Shown in pieces: positions 1-6,045 of a stretch of DNA of 10,446 nucleotides. The notes under the pieces are model-generated. The model searched no databases and was not told the origin of the DNA. It saw only the letters and a program-made list of their open reading frames with translations. Both the position numbers and the translations under genes were made by a program. Position 1 is the first letter of the stretch, and each line of letters opens with the position of its first letter. The stretch is from Oscillospiraceae bacterium (GTDB lineage: Bacteria; Bacillota_A; Clostridia; Saccharofermentanales; Saccharofermentanaceae), in NCBI GenBank assembly GCA_902791885.1, contig CADAXO010000061.1:1-10446 (forward strand), in the 5' to 3' direction.

Positions 1-864
1 GAATTCCTCACGGTCAAATCTTTGTGTCTGACCGAAATTATCTTCAACGGTCAGGTTATCTTCGAGCACATCGCAGATCTCGTCAAAATCGGCACCGCAA
101 AACTCGAAATCATCAGGGAGACCGTTTGTATAAATGATCTCGATAGTTGTCATATCTGCTGAAACTTCGCAATCAACCCAATCGGATGAGAATGACTGAG
201 TATCATCGTCATCATTATCATCATCGTCGACATCATCATCGTCATCATCATTGTTTCTGTCGCGAAGCGAACCGGACGATCTGGAAGATGAACTTCTTCC
301 GCCCGACTGCTCGTACTCCATCTCATCAAGCTCGCTTTGAAGATTCTCCAGGAACTCTTGAACATCACCGCTGTCCGAATCTTCCCACGCAGCCTGGAAA
401 GCAGAGCCGGTAACGATAAGCGAGAATACGATAAAGAGTGTCAGCAAGCCGTTTATGACCAAGCCTGCGATACCGAATCCCAAGCCCTTCTTAGTCTTCT
501 TTGAAGCTGCTATCGTACCCGCAATGGAGAAAATAAGTCCGATGATCGAAGTTACACCGCAGCAGAAGATAGAGACGATACCTATTACAAAACCCGTTAT
601 CGCGAGTGCACTTGTAGTCGGCTCCCCTTCATATGTATTCCCCACACGCTGATAAGTCGGCTGATAGGCCGACTGATAAGATGTCTGATTCGCGGACTGG
701 TACGATGATTCGTAGGACTGTGAAGTAGCAGGCTCCTCGTCATAGGTGCTGCTTACGGGTTCCGGTGCAGGTGCAGGTGCTGCTGCAGGGAATGCCGCTC
801 CGCAATTGGTACAGAATCTGGTGCTGTCTTCGTTCGATGCGCCGCAGCTGTTACAGATCTTCAT
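1..864 (-). CDS. Zinc-ribbon, DUF4190-like membrane protein with acidic linker (partial, 3' end off the left edge)
   Basis: The reading frame is open from ATG 864 to the window edge (288 codons, no stop), so the C-terminus is missing. The N-terminus carries a zinc ribbon with Cys pairs at residues 4/7 and 18/21. An Ala/Pro stretch (about 26-36) and a Tyr/Gln/Ser-rich linker (about 48-72, repeated YQS/YQP units) follow. Two hydrophobic segments (about 86-119 and 128-153) separated by a short Lys-rich loop resemble DUF4190-type membrane hairpins. After them come a charged helix, a Ser/Arg patch, an almost pure Asp tract (about 204-222) and the start of a further domain (about 223 on) with Cys 232, 256 and 264. 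An AGGGAGG Shine-Dalgarno lies just upstream of the ATG. Proteins of this layout are common and mostly uncharacterised in Clostridia. The zinc ribbon is probably cytosolic. Which side of the membrane the acidic C-terminal part occupies is not shown, and no specific function is claimed. Confidence 0.85.
   Translation of the reverse strand, partial: MKICNSCGASNEDSTRFCTNCGAAFPAAAPAPAPEPVSSTYDEEPATSQSYESSYQSANQTSYQSAYQPTYQRVGNTYEGEPTTSALAITGFVIGIVSIFCCGVTSIIGLIFSIAGTIAASKKTKKGLGFGIAGLVINGLLTLFIVFSLIVTGSAFQAAWEDSDSGDVQEFLENLQSELDEMEYEQSGGRSSSSRSSGSLRDRNNDDDDDDVDDDDNDDDDTQSFSSDWVDCEVSADMTTIEIIYTNGLPDDFEFCGADFDEICDVLEDNLTVEDNFGQTQRFDREEF
199..255 (-). repeat. Asp-codon microsatellite in the zinc-ribbon protein gene
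   Basis: On the minus strand this stretch is a run of GAT/GAC codons broken only by Asn and Val codons, encoding residues 204-222 as a nearly uninterrupted polyaspartate. On the plus strand it reads as ATC/GTC-type triplets. The tract could bind divalent cations or act as a disordered spacer. Its length may vary between strains by slippage in units of three bases. Confidence 0.8.
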
Positions 865-891
865 TATTTTATCCTCCCTTATTCCGATAAG

Positions 892-919
892 TGCATATGC
901 TTGTATTGTACCTAATCAA
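892..919 (-). promoter_or_regulatory. Weak candidate promoter for the zinc-ribbon protein gene
   Basis: Read on the minus strand, a TTGATT -35-like hexamer (914-919) is separated by 16 bases from a TATGCA -10-like hexamer (892-897), about 27 bases before the ATG at 864. An alternative -10, TACAAT (905-910), has a better consensus match but no good -35. A promoter is expected here because the upstream gene ends in a terminator at 944-970. The exact element is uncertain. Confidence 0.3.
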
Positions 920-943
920 AACAAATCCGTATATATAAATTAA

Positions 944-970
944 CACCCCGTCTCTCAAGGAAACGGGGTG
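944..970 (-). terminator. Probable intrinsic terminator of the lipoprotein/DUF4428-like unit
   Basis: CACCCCGT (944-951) and ACGGGGTG (963-970) form a perfect 8-bp GC-rich stem with an 11-base loop, 34 bases past the stop codon at 1005. On the minus strand it is followed by an AU-rich tract (TTAATTTATATATA) rather than a clean U run. On the plus strand no T-rich tail follows, so it points towards the minus-strand gene. A smaller inverted repeat, AAGTTA/TAACTT (985-1000), lies between the stop codon and this hairpin. Confidence 0.65.
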
Positions 971-1004
971 CACTGCATTTACTTAAGTTAGAATTAACTT
1001 CAGC

Positions 1005-1883
1005 TTAGATTGCATCATACTTCGCGAAAAGCTCATCGGCAGCACGGGAATAATCCGCGAGTCTTCCGAAATTAGCTCTTTCTGTGGAAGCCTGTGTCTT
1101 TTCGAACTGCTCCTTCAAAGCCTCGGGATCGGTCTCGCCGTCCTTGTTAGCCTTGATGGCACTTCCGATAAGGTTAGCCATATCAACTCCTGCCTGCAGA
1201 TTAGCCTTCTCGTTCTTGCTCATGGAGAAGAAACGGGATCTGTCGTCATCCGTACCGAAGACTCTCTTGTCGAAAGTCATGAGAATGGAATCAAGATCGC
1301 GGCTTCTCTTCTCATCCTTAGTAAGGCAAACCTTGATCTCATGATGGATGTAAGGATGCGGATGAGGGTTCTTGTTGTAGGACTCCTTAGCTCTGTGAGC
1401 ACCGGGCTTATCGGAAACAAGATTGAACTTTACACCGAACTCCTTGAATGCTGCGGGCTTGCCGTCAGATGCGGGAGTCTTCTCCTCGTAGTAGTCACAA
1501 GTATCGACCTCGTCAAATCTGATGACCTCGGTGTAGTTCTTGTTCTTGGGATTATTCTTATGGCGGATAACAAATACGCCGTAATCCATATACATGGTAT
1601 AGCCTTCTTCTTCAAGCTTCAGGCCGGGATAATGGATTACATTACCGCCTGTTGCTTTCGAGAGCTCTTCCTCGTATACCCTGTTTCTTCCCTCCATGAA
1701 CTTGAAGTGGGCCTCTGCCTCCTCCTTGTCCATCTCGGAAAGACGTGCATAGAGGCTGCCGTTACGGGCACACATATCGCACACAAACTCTTTGTTCTTA
1801 ATCTTAGTCCTGCTCATAGGACCGCACTCGGAACCGCAGATACAACATGTCTGCTTGCCGAAAAGATTAGAGAAAAATCCCAT
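1005..1883 (-). CDS. DUF4428-like zinc-binding protein, 292 aa
   Basis: The N-terminus has paired CxxC motifs (Cys 14/17 and 35/38, with further Cys at 13 and 20) about 20 residues apart. This pattern matches the DUF4428 zinc-binding module that opens many uncharacterised Clostridia proteins. The rest shows a charged helical stretch (about 47-76), a mixed alpha/beta region (about 80-205) with a His/Pro-rich patch at 174-181, and an alpha-helical, Glu/Lys-rich C-terminus (about 220-290). No signal peptide or membrane span is seen, so it is probably cytoplasmic. GGAGGT sits four bases before the ATG. The gene begins 26 bases after the stop of the lipoprotein gene and is followed by a hairpin terminator, so it is the last gene of a two-gene unit. 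The family assignment rests on the Cys spacing and overall layout. The function is unknown. Confidence 0.8.
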   Translation of the reverse strand: MGFFSNLFGKQTCCICGSECGPMSRTKIKNKEFVCDMCARNGSLYARLSEMDKEEAEAHFKFMEGRNRVYEEELSKATGGNVIHYPGLKLEEEGYTMYMDYGVFVIRHKNNPKNKNYTEVIRFDEVDTCDYYEEKTPASDGKPAAFKEFGVKFNLVSDKPGAHRAKESYNKNPHPHPYIHHEIKVCLTKDEKRSRDLDSILMTFDKRVFGTDDDRSRFFSMSKNEKANLQAGVDMANLIGSAIKANKDGETDPEALKEQFEKTQASTERANFGRLADYSRAADELFAKYDAI

Positions 1884-1909
1884 AATGACCTCCGATGATT
1901 TTGCTAAGC

Positions 1910-3166
1910 TCAGTTAACTTCTACTGTACAAACAGAATCTGCAAGAACAGAACCTGACAGATCGTACATTACGATGTTGTACTCTCCGGGAGCAAGGTAG
2001 CTGTCGTCAACAACTTCAGCACCGTCATAGTAGATGCTGTAGTAAGCTTCGATCCAAGCGCCCTGATCCTGACAAGGATCACTTGTGTAAACGAGATCAC
2101 CGTTGTAGTAAACCTCATAGTAGAAGTTCCAGATAGCATTCTCACCTTCGGATGTAGGCAGGATATCAAGCTCGATGGAATCGTCGTTTACATAAACATC
2201 ATCGTGATCAGTCCAGTACCACTCGATATCATCGATCATGCTTGCGTCAGCTTCAGGATACTCAACAGTCTCAACTGTACATGTGTTGTCAGCAAGAACG
2301 ATACCGTTCAGATCATAGATGATACATCTGTACTCACCGGGAACGAGGTTGCCGTTCTCATCGACTGCAGCTGCAGAATCATAGTCAGGACCATAGTAAG
2401 CCTCGATCCAATGACCCTCATCAGACCACTCATCACTTGTGTAGATGAGCTCACCGTTGAAGTAATACTCATAAGTGAAATCGAACTCTACTGTCTCGCC
2501 CTCATCTGTTGTGATGATGTCGAGCTCGATGCGGCTTACGTTAGTGTAAACGCTGTCATCGGAATAGTACCAGTAATCCTCAGAGATGTACTGTGCAAGA
2601 GGAGACTCGAAAAGGAACTCCAATGCTGCACCGTAGAACTCGTATACCTCATAAAGACCTGTTGTGTCATCGTCGATGAGCCAAGCTTCATCAACGAGCT
2701 TGAGGTTAAGTGTCTGTGAGATTGTCATTGTCTCAGCGTCGTCAGCTGTAAGAGCATCGATAAATGCATCAGCGTCTCCGCCGTCTTCACTGATCTCAGC
2801 GTAGATTGCATTGTAGTCTACGAGTGTCCATGTGATGTCAACACTTCCGGAAGCTTCCTTCTTGGAAGATGTAACAGTCTCAGCGTCGATCTCGTATGTG
2901 ATCGTTCCTGCGATAGCGGATACGAAATCATCCCAGTTTGAAGGTGTGATTACTTCAGAACCGGAAGTATAAACTTCGATGGCATCCTCATAATCTGCTC
3001 CGTCGACCATAAGACCTGCGATATCGCTGACCTTAACCTTTGATACTGCTGTTGCGTAATCTTCAGCGGCCTTCAATACGCCCTCGTCGTCCTTATCGGA
3101 AGCACATCCGACAAGAGAAAAGAGCATGGAAGCACTGATTACAGCTGCAATCAATTTCTTCTTCAT
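1910..3166 (-). CDS. Secreted acidic lipoprotein with two tandem C-terminal repeats, 418 aa
   Basis: The N-terminus is a lipoprotein signal peptide: positive MKKK start, hydrophobic core, and lipobox L18-V19-G20-C21. This predicts cleavage before Cys21 and lipid anchoring on the outer face of the membrane. The start is ATG 3166, with GGGAGG nine bases upstream; an in-frame TTG at 3181 would overlap that site and is rejected. Residues about 30-185 form an alpha/beta domain reminiscent of small NTF2-like or DUF5105-type lipoprotein domains, though I cannot assign it firmly. Residues about 199-299 and 316-417 are two homologous repeats sharing IELDI, YTSD, WIEAYY, PGEY and a TCTVE ending. They look like beta-sandwich modules, each with two Cys. 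The mature protein is very acidic and rich in Tyr and Asp. It is cotranscribed with the DUF4428-like gene and divergent from the two-component system. The binding partner is unknown. Confidence 0.85.
   Translation of the reverse strand: MKKKLIAAVISASMLFSLVGCASDKDDEGVLKAAEDYATAVSKVKVSDIAGLMVDGADYEDAIEVYTSGSEVITPSNWDDFVSAIAGTITYEIDAETVTSSKKEASGSVDITWTLVDYNAIYAEISEDGGDADAFIDALTADDAETMTISQTLNLKLVDEAWLIDDDTTGLYEVYEFYGAALEFLFESPLAQYISEDYWYYSDDSVYTNVSRIELDIITTDEGETVEFDFTYEYYFNGELIYTSDEWSDEGHWIEAYYGPDYDSAAAVDENGNLVPGEYRCIIYDLNGIVLADNTCTVETVEYPEADASMIDDIEWYWTDHDDVYVNDDSIELDILPTSEGENAIWNFYYEVYYNGDLVYTSDPCQDQGAWIEAYYSIYYDGAEVVDDSYLAPGEYNIVMYDLSGSVLADSVCTVEVN
1916..2221 (-). repeat. Second copy of the lipoprotein C-terminal repeat module
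   Basis: This stretch codes for residues about 316-417 of the lipoprotein. It aligns collinearly with the preceding module (2270-2572): WYW start, IELDI at 331-335, YTSD at 360-363, WIEAYY at 371-376, PGEY at 393-396, and a YDL-G-VLAD-TCTVE ending at 401-416. The copies have clearly diverged, so the duplication is old. Confidence 0.8.
2270..2572 (-). repeat. First copy of the lipoprotein C-terminal repeat module
   Basis: This stretch codes for residues about 199-299 of the lipoprotein and is homologous to 1916-2221: IELDI at 213-217, YTSD at 242-245, WIEAYY at 253-258, PGEY at 276-279, and the YDL-G-VLAD-TCTVE ending at 284-299. It is separated from the second copy by an acidic linker of about 16 residues. 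Confidence 0.8.
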
Positions 3167-3217
3167 AACATTTCCTCCCAATATTATCTTTGAAAAAGAT
3201 ATTAATGATTCGATTCT

Positions 3218-3246
3218 ATTCTAAATATTAAAGATTCTTTAATCAA
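3218..3246 (-). promoter_or_regulatory. Sigma-A-type promoter of the lipoprotein unit
   Basis: Read on the minus strand, TTGATT (3241-3246, 4/6 match to TTGACA) and TAGAAT (3218-3223, 5/6 match to TATAAT) are separated by exactly 17 bases. The start of transcription would fall near 3211, giving a leader of about 45 bases that includes the Shine-Dalgarno at the gene start. A second TAGAAT at 3213-3218 gives an alternative -10. The leader also contains a small AU-rich hairpin, TATCTTT/AAAGATA at 3185-3201. Confidence 0.6.
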
Positions 3247-3256
3247 TCAGCCGAAA

Positions 3257-3271
3257 GTATGATTATCATAC
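3257..3271. promoter_or_regulatory. Perfect 15-bp palindrome, candidate operator
   Basis: GTATGATTATCATAC is a perfect inverted repeat with 7-base arms around one central base. It lies between the divergent promoters, 10 bases upstream of the -35 of the lipoprotein promoter and 25 bases before the start codon of the first sensor gene. It would therefore overlap or adjoin the plus-strand promoter. The size and position suit a dimeric regulator, possibly the locally encoded response regulator, but nothing in the sequence identifies the protein. One half-site (TATGAT) also matches a -10 hexamer at 5 of 6 positions. Confidence 0.5.
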
Positions 3272-3277
3272 AGATTC

Positions 3278-3290
3278 TATATGCTAAACT
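3278..3290 (+). promoter_or_regulatory. Possible -10 region of the two-component operon, close to the start codon
   Basis: The TATATGCTAAACT stretch contains TATGCT (3280-3285) and TAAACT (3285-3290), each a 4/6 match to the -10 consensus, without a convincing -35. If used, transcription would start at or within a few bases of ATG 3297, giving a leaderless or nearly leaderless mRNA. Alternative -10 hexamers TATGAT (3258-3263) and TATCAT (3264-3269) lie within the palindrome and would give a leader of roughly 20-30 bases. Which one is used cannot be decided from sequence. Confidence 0.3.
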
Positions 3291-3296
3291 CACACT

Positions 3297-4799
3297 ATGG
3301 ACAGGCTGAAGAACTCTAGAATTCCTGTAATTACGCTGTATGTGCTGTTTTTTCTGGCCGGCGGACTATCCCGTAATCTGTTCGGGATCCCGACCAGTTC
3401 TTTGTCTGCTTTCATCTATATTGTCATGGTCGCCGTATGGTTTCACGATGTCAGTCGCCGTATCCTCGACGACTCTGTAGGCCACATCGTATCAGCCGTC
3501 TGTTCATTCTGTTTTTATCTTCTTATAGTAAGGACTATTAAATACGCGCTTGTATTCGAAGTCACTTATCTTAAGACGATCACTTGGTATCTTCCGAGCA
3601 TCGGCGTCATGCAGATCGGCACTTTACTTTTGTTCCTTTCAATCGAGATCGGCGGGCAGGGCAAGCGCGGATTCAAGAAATACCACCTCCTGGCAATCCC
3701 CGGAATCCTTATCAACATCCTTACGCTGACCAATGACTTTCATCAGCTTGTATACAAGGTAACTACTGAAGGAGACTACGGACACGGAGTATTCTTTTAC
3801 GTCTACATTGGCTGGGTAGTAATCCTTTTCGGAAGCTCGCTTCTTATCATGTACCGCAAGTGCTCCGTAAGCCCGGGGCGTAAATATGTGTGGATTCCTT
3901 TCGCGGTGCTTGCAGGCTCCTTCCTCGCGATCAACATAATCGGAACGTTTCTCGTCAAGCTTTCATACCGCACCATAATCAAATACAACTGGTACGAGGT
4001 CTTCATCGTAATGGTAATAGCCTACATAGAAAGCTGCATAGCAATAGGCCTAATCCCCTCACGCACGGGCTTCGACACGTTGTTCCGTGAGTCTTCCGTC
4101 GCGATCGAGATCGAGGACACTGAAGGCAACACCGTAATGAGATCCTCTGTCCTTTTGGGCGAGGGAGACGACAAGAACATCTTAAGAAAGCATGCCGCGA
4201 TACCGGGAGGCTACATCTGCTGGAACGACGACATCACGGACATAAACAGGATCACGGAGAGCATCTTAACCTCCGAGCATGAGCTTTCCGAGCAGGAAGC
4301 CCTCATCAAGGCCGAGAAAAAGCTTCACGCCAAAGAGGAAGAGTACACGATCAAAACCGCGATCTACGACAACATCACACGCGCGGTGGCGCCTCAGGCA
4401 GAGCACATCGAGGAGCTCCTTTCCCAGGGCGATCCCGACTTCACCGAGCTTGTTGTATACGGCGTCTTCATAAAGCGAAAAGCTAATCTCATGATCACCT
4501 CAGCCGGAACCGACCAGCTGTCTTTGGGCGAGCTCTACCTTTCTTTGAAGGACGCGCTTGAGTACTTAAAGCTTCGGGATATCAAAGTAACATTGACCTT
4601 GAAAGGCACCTACGAAGACCTCGAGTTAGATGTGCCGGCGTCAGTCGTGATAAGCCTTTTCGACGGGTATGAAAGGTATGTGGAAGAGAACCTAAAGCAC
4701 CTTAATGCGATTAAGGTAACGATCGTTCCAGGCGACAAGCCAAGGCTTCATATTGATGCTGTTACGGGCAAGGAGGAAGAGTCTTATGTCTTATCTTGA
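3297..4799 (+). CDS. 7TM sensor protein with PAS-like domain and degenerate kinase-like C-terminus, 500 aa
   Basis: The first about 250 residues hold seven or eight hydrophobic segments and look like the N-terminal 7TM region of Firmicutes histidine kinases, including a TNDFHQ motif at 145-150. A PAS-like region (about 257-310) follows, then a Glu/Lys-rich coiled coil (about 328-360) and a dimerisation-like helix pair (IYDNI at 356-360, APQAEHIEELL at 365-375, FIKRKANL at 391-398). The C-terminal part (about 408-490) occupies the place of an ATPase domain, but I see no N-box, no DxGxG and no glycine-rich lid. The expected phospho-acceptor His is also missing. I infer a sensory partner without catalysis of its own. 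ATG 3297 is preceded by an in-frame TAA at 3285-3287 and by no Shine-Dalgarno, which is exceptional in this window. The 3' end overlaps the histidine kinase gene by 14 bases, so the products are probably made together and may form a complex. Confidence 0.8.
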   Translation: MDRLKNSRIPVITLYVLFFLAGGLSRNLFGIPTSSLSAFIYIVMVAVWFHDVSRRILDDSVGHIVSAVCSFCFYLLIVRTIKYALVFEVTYLKTITWYLPSIGVMQIGTLLLFLSIEIGGQGKRGFKKYHLLAIPGILINILTLTNDFHQLVYKVTTEGDYGHGVFFYVYIGWVVILFGSSLLIMYRKCSVSPGRKYVWIPFAVLAGSFLAINIIGTFLVKLSYRTIIKYNWYEVFIVMVIAYIESCIAIGLIPSRTGFDTLFRESSVAIEIEDTEGNTVMRSSVLLGEGDDKNILRKHAAIPGGYICWNDDITDINRITESILTSEHELSEQEALIKAEKKLHAKEEEYTIKTAIYDNITRAVAPQAEHIEELLSQGDPDFTELVVYGVFIKRKANLMITSAGTDQLSLGELYLSLKDALEYLKLRDIKVTLTLKGTYEDLELDVPASVVISLFDGYERYVEENLKHLNAIKVTIVPGDKPRLHIDAVTGKEEESYVLS

Positions 4800-6045
4800 A
4801 CTCCCTGCTGAAGTGCGCATGATATACGCCGTTCTCTGCATCATCACCTTTACTATCTCCGTCGCAGACTTCATCCGGGCGTGGAGCTCGTTTAAGAACA
4901 AATCCGCCGCGATCGTTCCCCTTGTAACCGCGATAGCCAACTATACTTTATTTCAGGCTTACGGTTATTCAGTAGACATCAGACTTGATCAGTTCGAGCC
5001 CGATACAGTCTACTACCTTATTGAGGACATGATCTATATGCCTGCGGCAGCCTACAGTCTTCTTCTGTTCGGAACCTTGGTCGTTGCATCTGTCTCTTAT
5101 GGTGTCACGACAAGAAAGATCAATTCGAGTATCACTTTAAGGTCCATTCGAGACGGATTTAACAGTATTGATACCGGTGTACTCATGTACAGGAAAGGCG
5201 GCTTCCTGCTTCTTGCCAATACTGTTATGCAGGAGATCTCCATAGATCTTACGGGCAAGCGCGCAACTAACGGCGAAGTCTTCAGAACTCTTCTTTCCTC
5301 CCGCGGCAACAAAATAGTTCTAAGCGACGGAACTGTATACCTTATTAAGGAGAACGAGCTTCTCATTAACGATAAAAAGATCAACGAACTTACGGCCGTA
5401 GATGTTACGTTGCAGACAAGACTTCGTAAAGAGATCCGTGAACTTGAGGAGCAGAAAGAATCCTTCAACAGGCGTCTTTCGGACTACTCTGACAAGGTAG
5501 GTGAAGTAACGACCAAGAAGGAGATCCTCGATACAAAGATCGATGTTCACGAATCTTTGGGCAACGCCTTATTACTGTCGAAGTCTTATCTTAAGAAGGA
5601 TAGAAGCGCGCCTGACAAAGATACCCTTAAGGCCATGTGGCACAAGGTCATCATATTCAAGGAAACAGCAGTCGTAACGGGAGAAGACCGCTTCAGCAAA
5701 GAGCTTTACGATGCGGCCAAAGTGTGCGGCATTAATCTTAATATCGAAGGAACGATCCCGCCCAAGGAAGAAGCGCACATTAGAAAGATCCTTTCTACTG
5801 CGACTAGAGAAGCGATCATCAACGCATCACGCCACGCTTCTGCTGACAGGATGGATCTTAATATTGATACGACTGACGGATACTGCTTCGACTTTACAAA
5901 CAACGGCAAGGCGCCCGATAAAATTACGGAAGGCGGCGGACTGTCCTCTCTTAGGCAGCTCGTTGAGAATAACGGCGGAACGATGGAGGTTATTACCTCA
6001 CCGCAATATGGAATTATAATCAGATTACCGGAGAAAGAATCATGA
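4786..6045 (+). CDS. Sensor histidine kinase, 3TM, NarL-type partner, 419 aa
   Basis: Three hydrophobic segments (about 12-31, 41-60 and 84-106) are followed by a small PAS-like domain (about 114-207), a coiled coil (about 208-248), a DHp helix with the likely phospho-acceptor His255 in a VHESLG motif typical of HisKA_3-like kinases, and an ATPase domain. Within the ATPase domain, the N-box has Glu342 and Asn346, the G1 box reads TNNG (371-374) with Asn where many kinases have Asp, and the lid is GGGLSSL (383-389). The expected activity is ATP-dependent autophosphorylation and transfer to the response regulator encoded next. The start at 4786 is chosen because AGGAGG at 4771-4776 lies nine bases upstream; an in-frame ATG at 4753 would be less well placed. 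The stop overlaps the regulator start as ATGA. No large extracellular domain is present, so the preceding 7TM protein may supply signal input. Confidence 0.88.
   Translation: MSYLELPAEVRMIYAVLCIITFTISVADFIRAWSSFKNKSAAIVPLVTAIANYTLFQAYGYSVDIRLDQFEPDTVYYLIEDMIYMPAAAYSLLLFGTLVVASVSYGVTTRKINSSITLRSIRDGFNSIDTGVLMYRKGGFLLLANTVMQEISIDLTGKRATNGEVFRTLLSSRGNKIVLSDGTVYLIKENELLINDKKINELTAVDVTLQTRLRKEIRELEEQKESFNRRLSDYSDKVGEVTTKKEILDTKIDVHESLGNALLLSKSYLKKDRSAPDKDTLKAMWHKVIIFKETAVVTGEDRFSKELYDAAKVCGINLNIEGTIPPKEEAHIRKILSTATREAIINASRHASADRMDLNIDTTDGYCFDFTNNGKAPDKITEGGGLSSLRQLVENNGGTMEVITSPQYGIIIRLPEKES

Noticed and set aside
1..6. EcoRI site (GAATTC) exactly at the left edge, considered as a cloning junction
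   Set aside because: The same hexamer occurs elsewhere in the window, and the reading frame runs through the edge without disturbance. It gives no biological information.
147..413. Plus-strand frame with a striking His/Arg-rich stretch
   Set aside because: It is the antisense shadow of the GAT/GAC (Asp) repeat in the minus-strand zinc-ribbon gene. It has no ribosome binding site, and the minus-strand frame has a zinc ribbon and membrane segments.
648..678. CTGATA repeats with an AGTCGGC/GCCGACT inverted repeat, considered as a small repeat array or attachment site
   Set aside because: The repeats are Tyr-Gln codons in the linker of the zinc-ribbon protein, in frame and degenerate. No spacers or mobile genes are present.
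1341..1898. 185-codon plus-strand open frame
   Set aside because: It lies wholly opposite the DUF4428-like gene, which has a Shine-Dalgarno, conserved Cys pairs and a terminator. The plus-strand translation shows no recognisable domain.
2204..2719. 171-codon plus-strand open frame
   Set aside because: It is antisense to the tandem repeats of the lipoprotein. Its Cys/Val/Ile-rich content follows from the Asp/Tyr-rich codons on the other strand.
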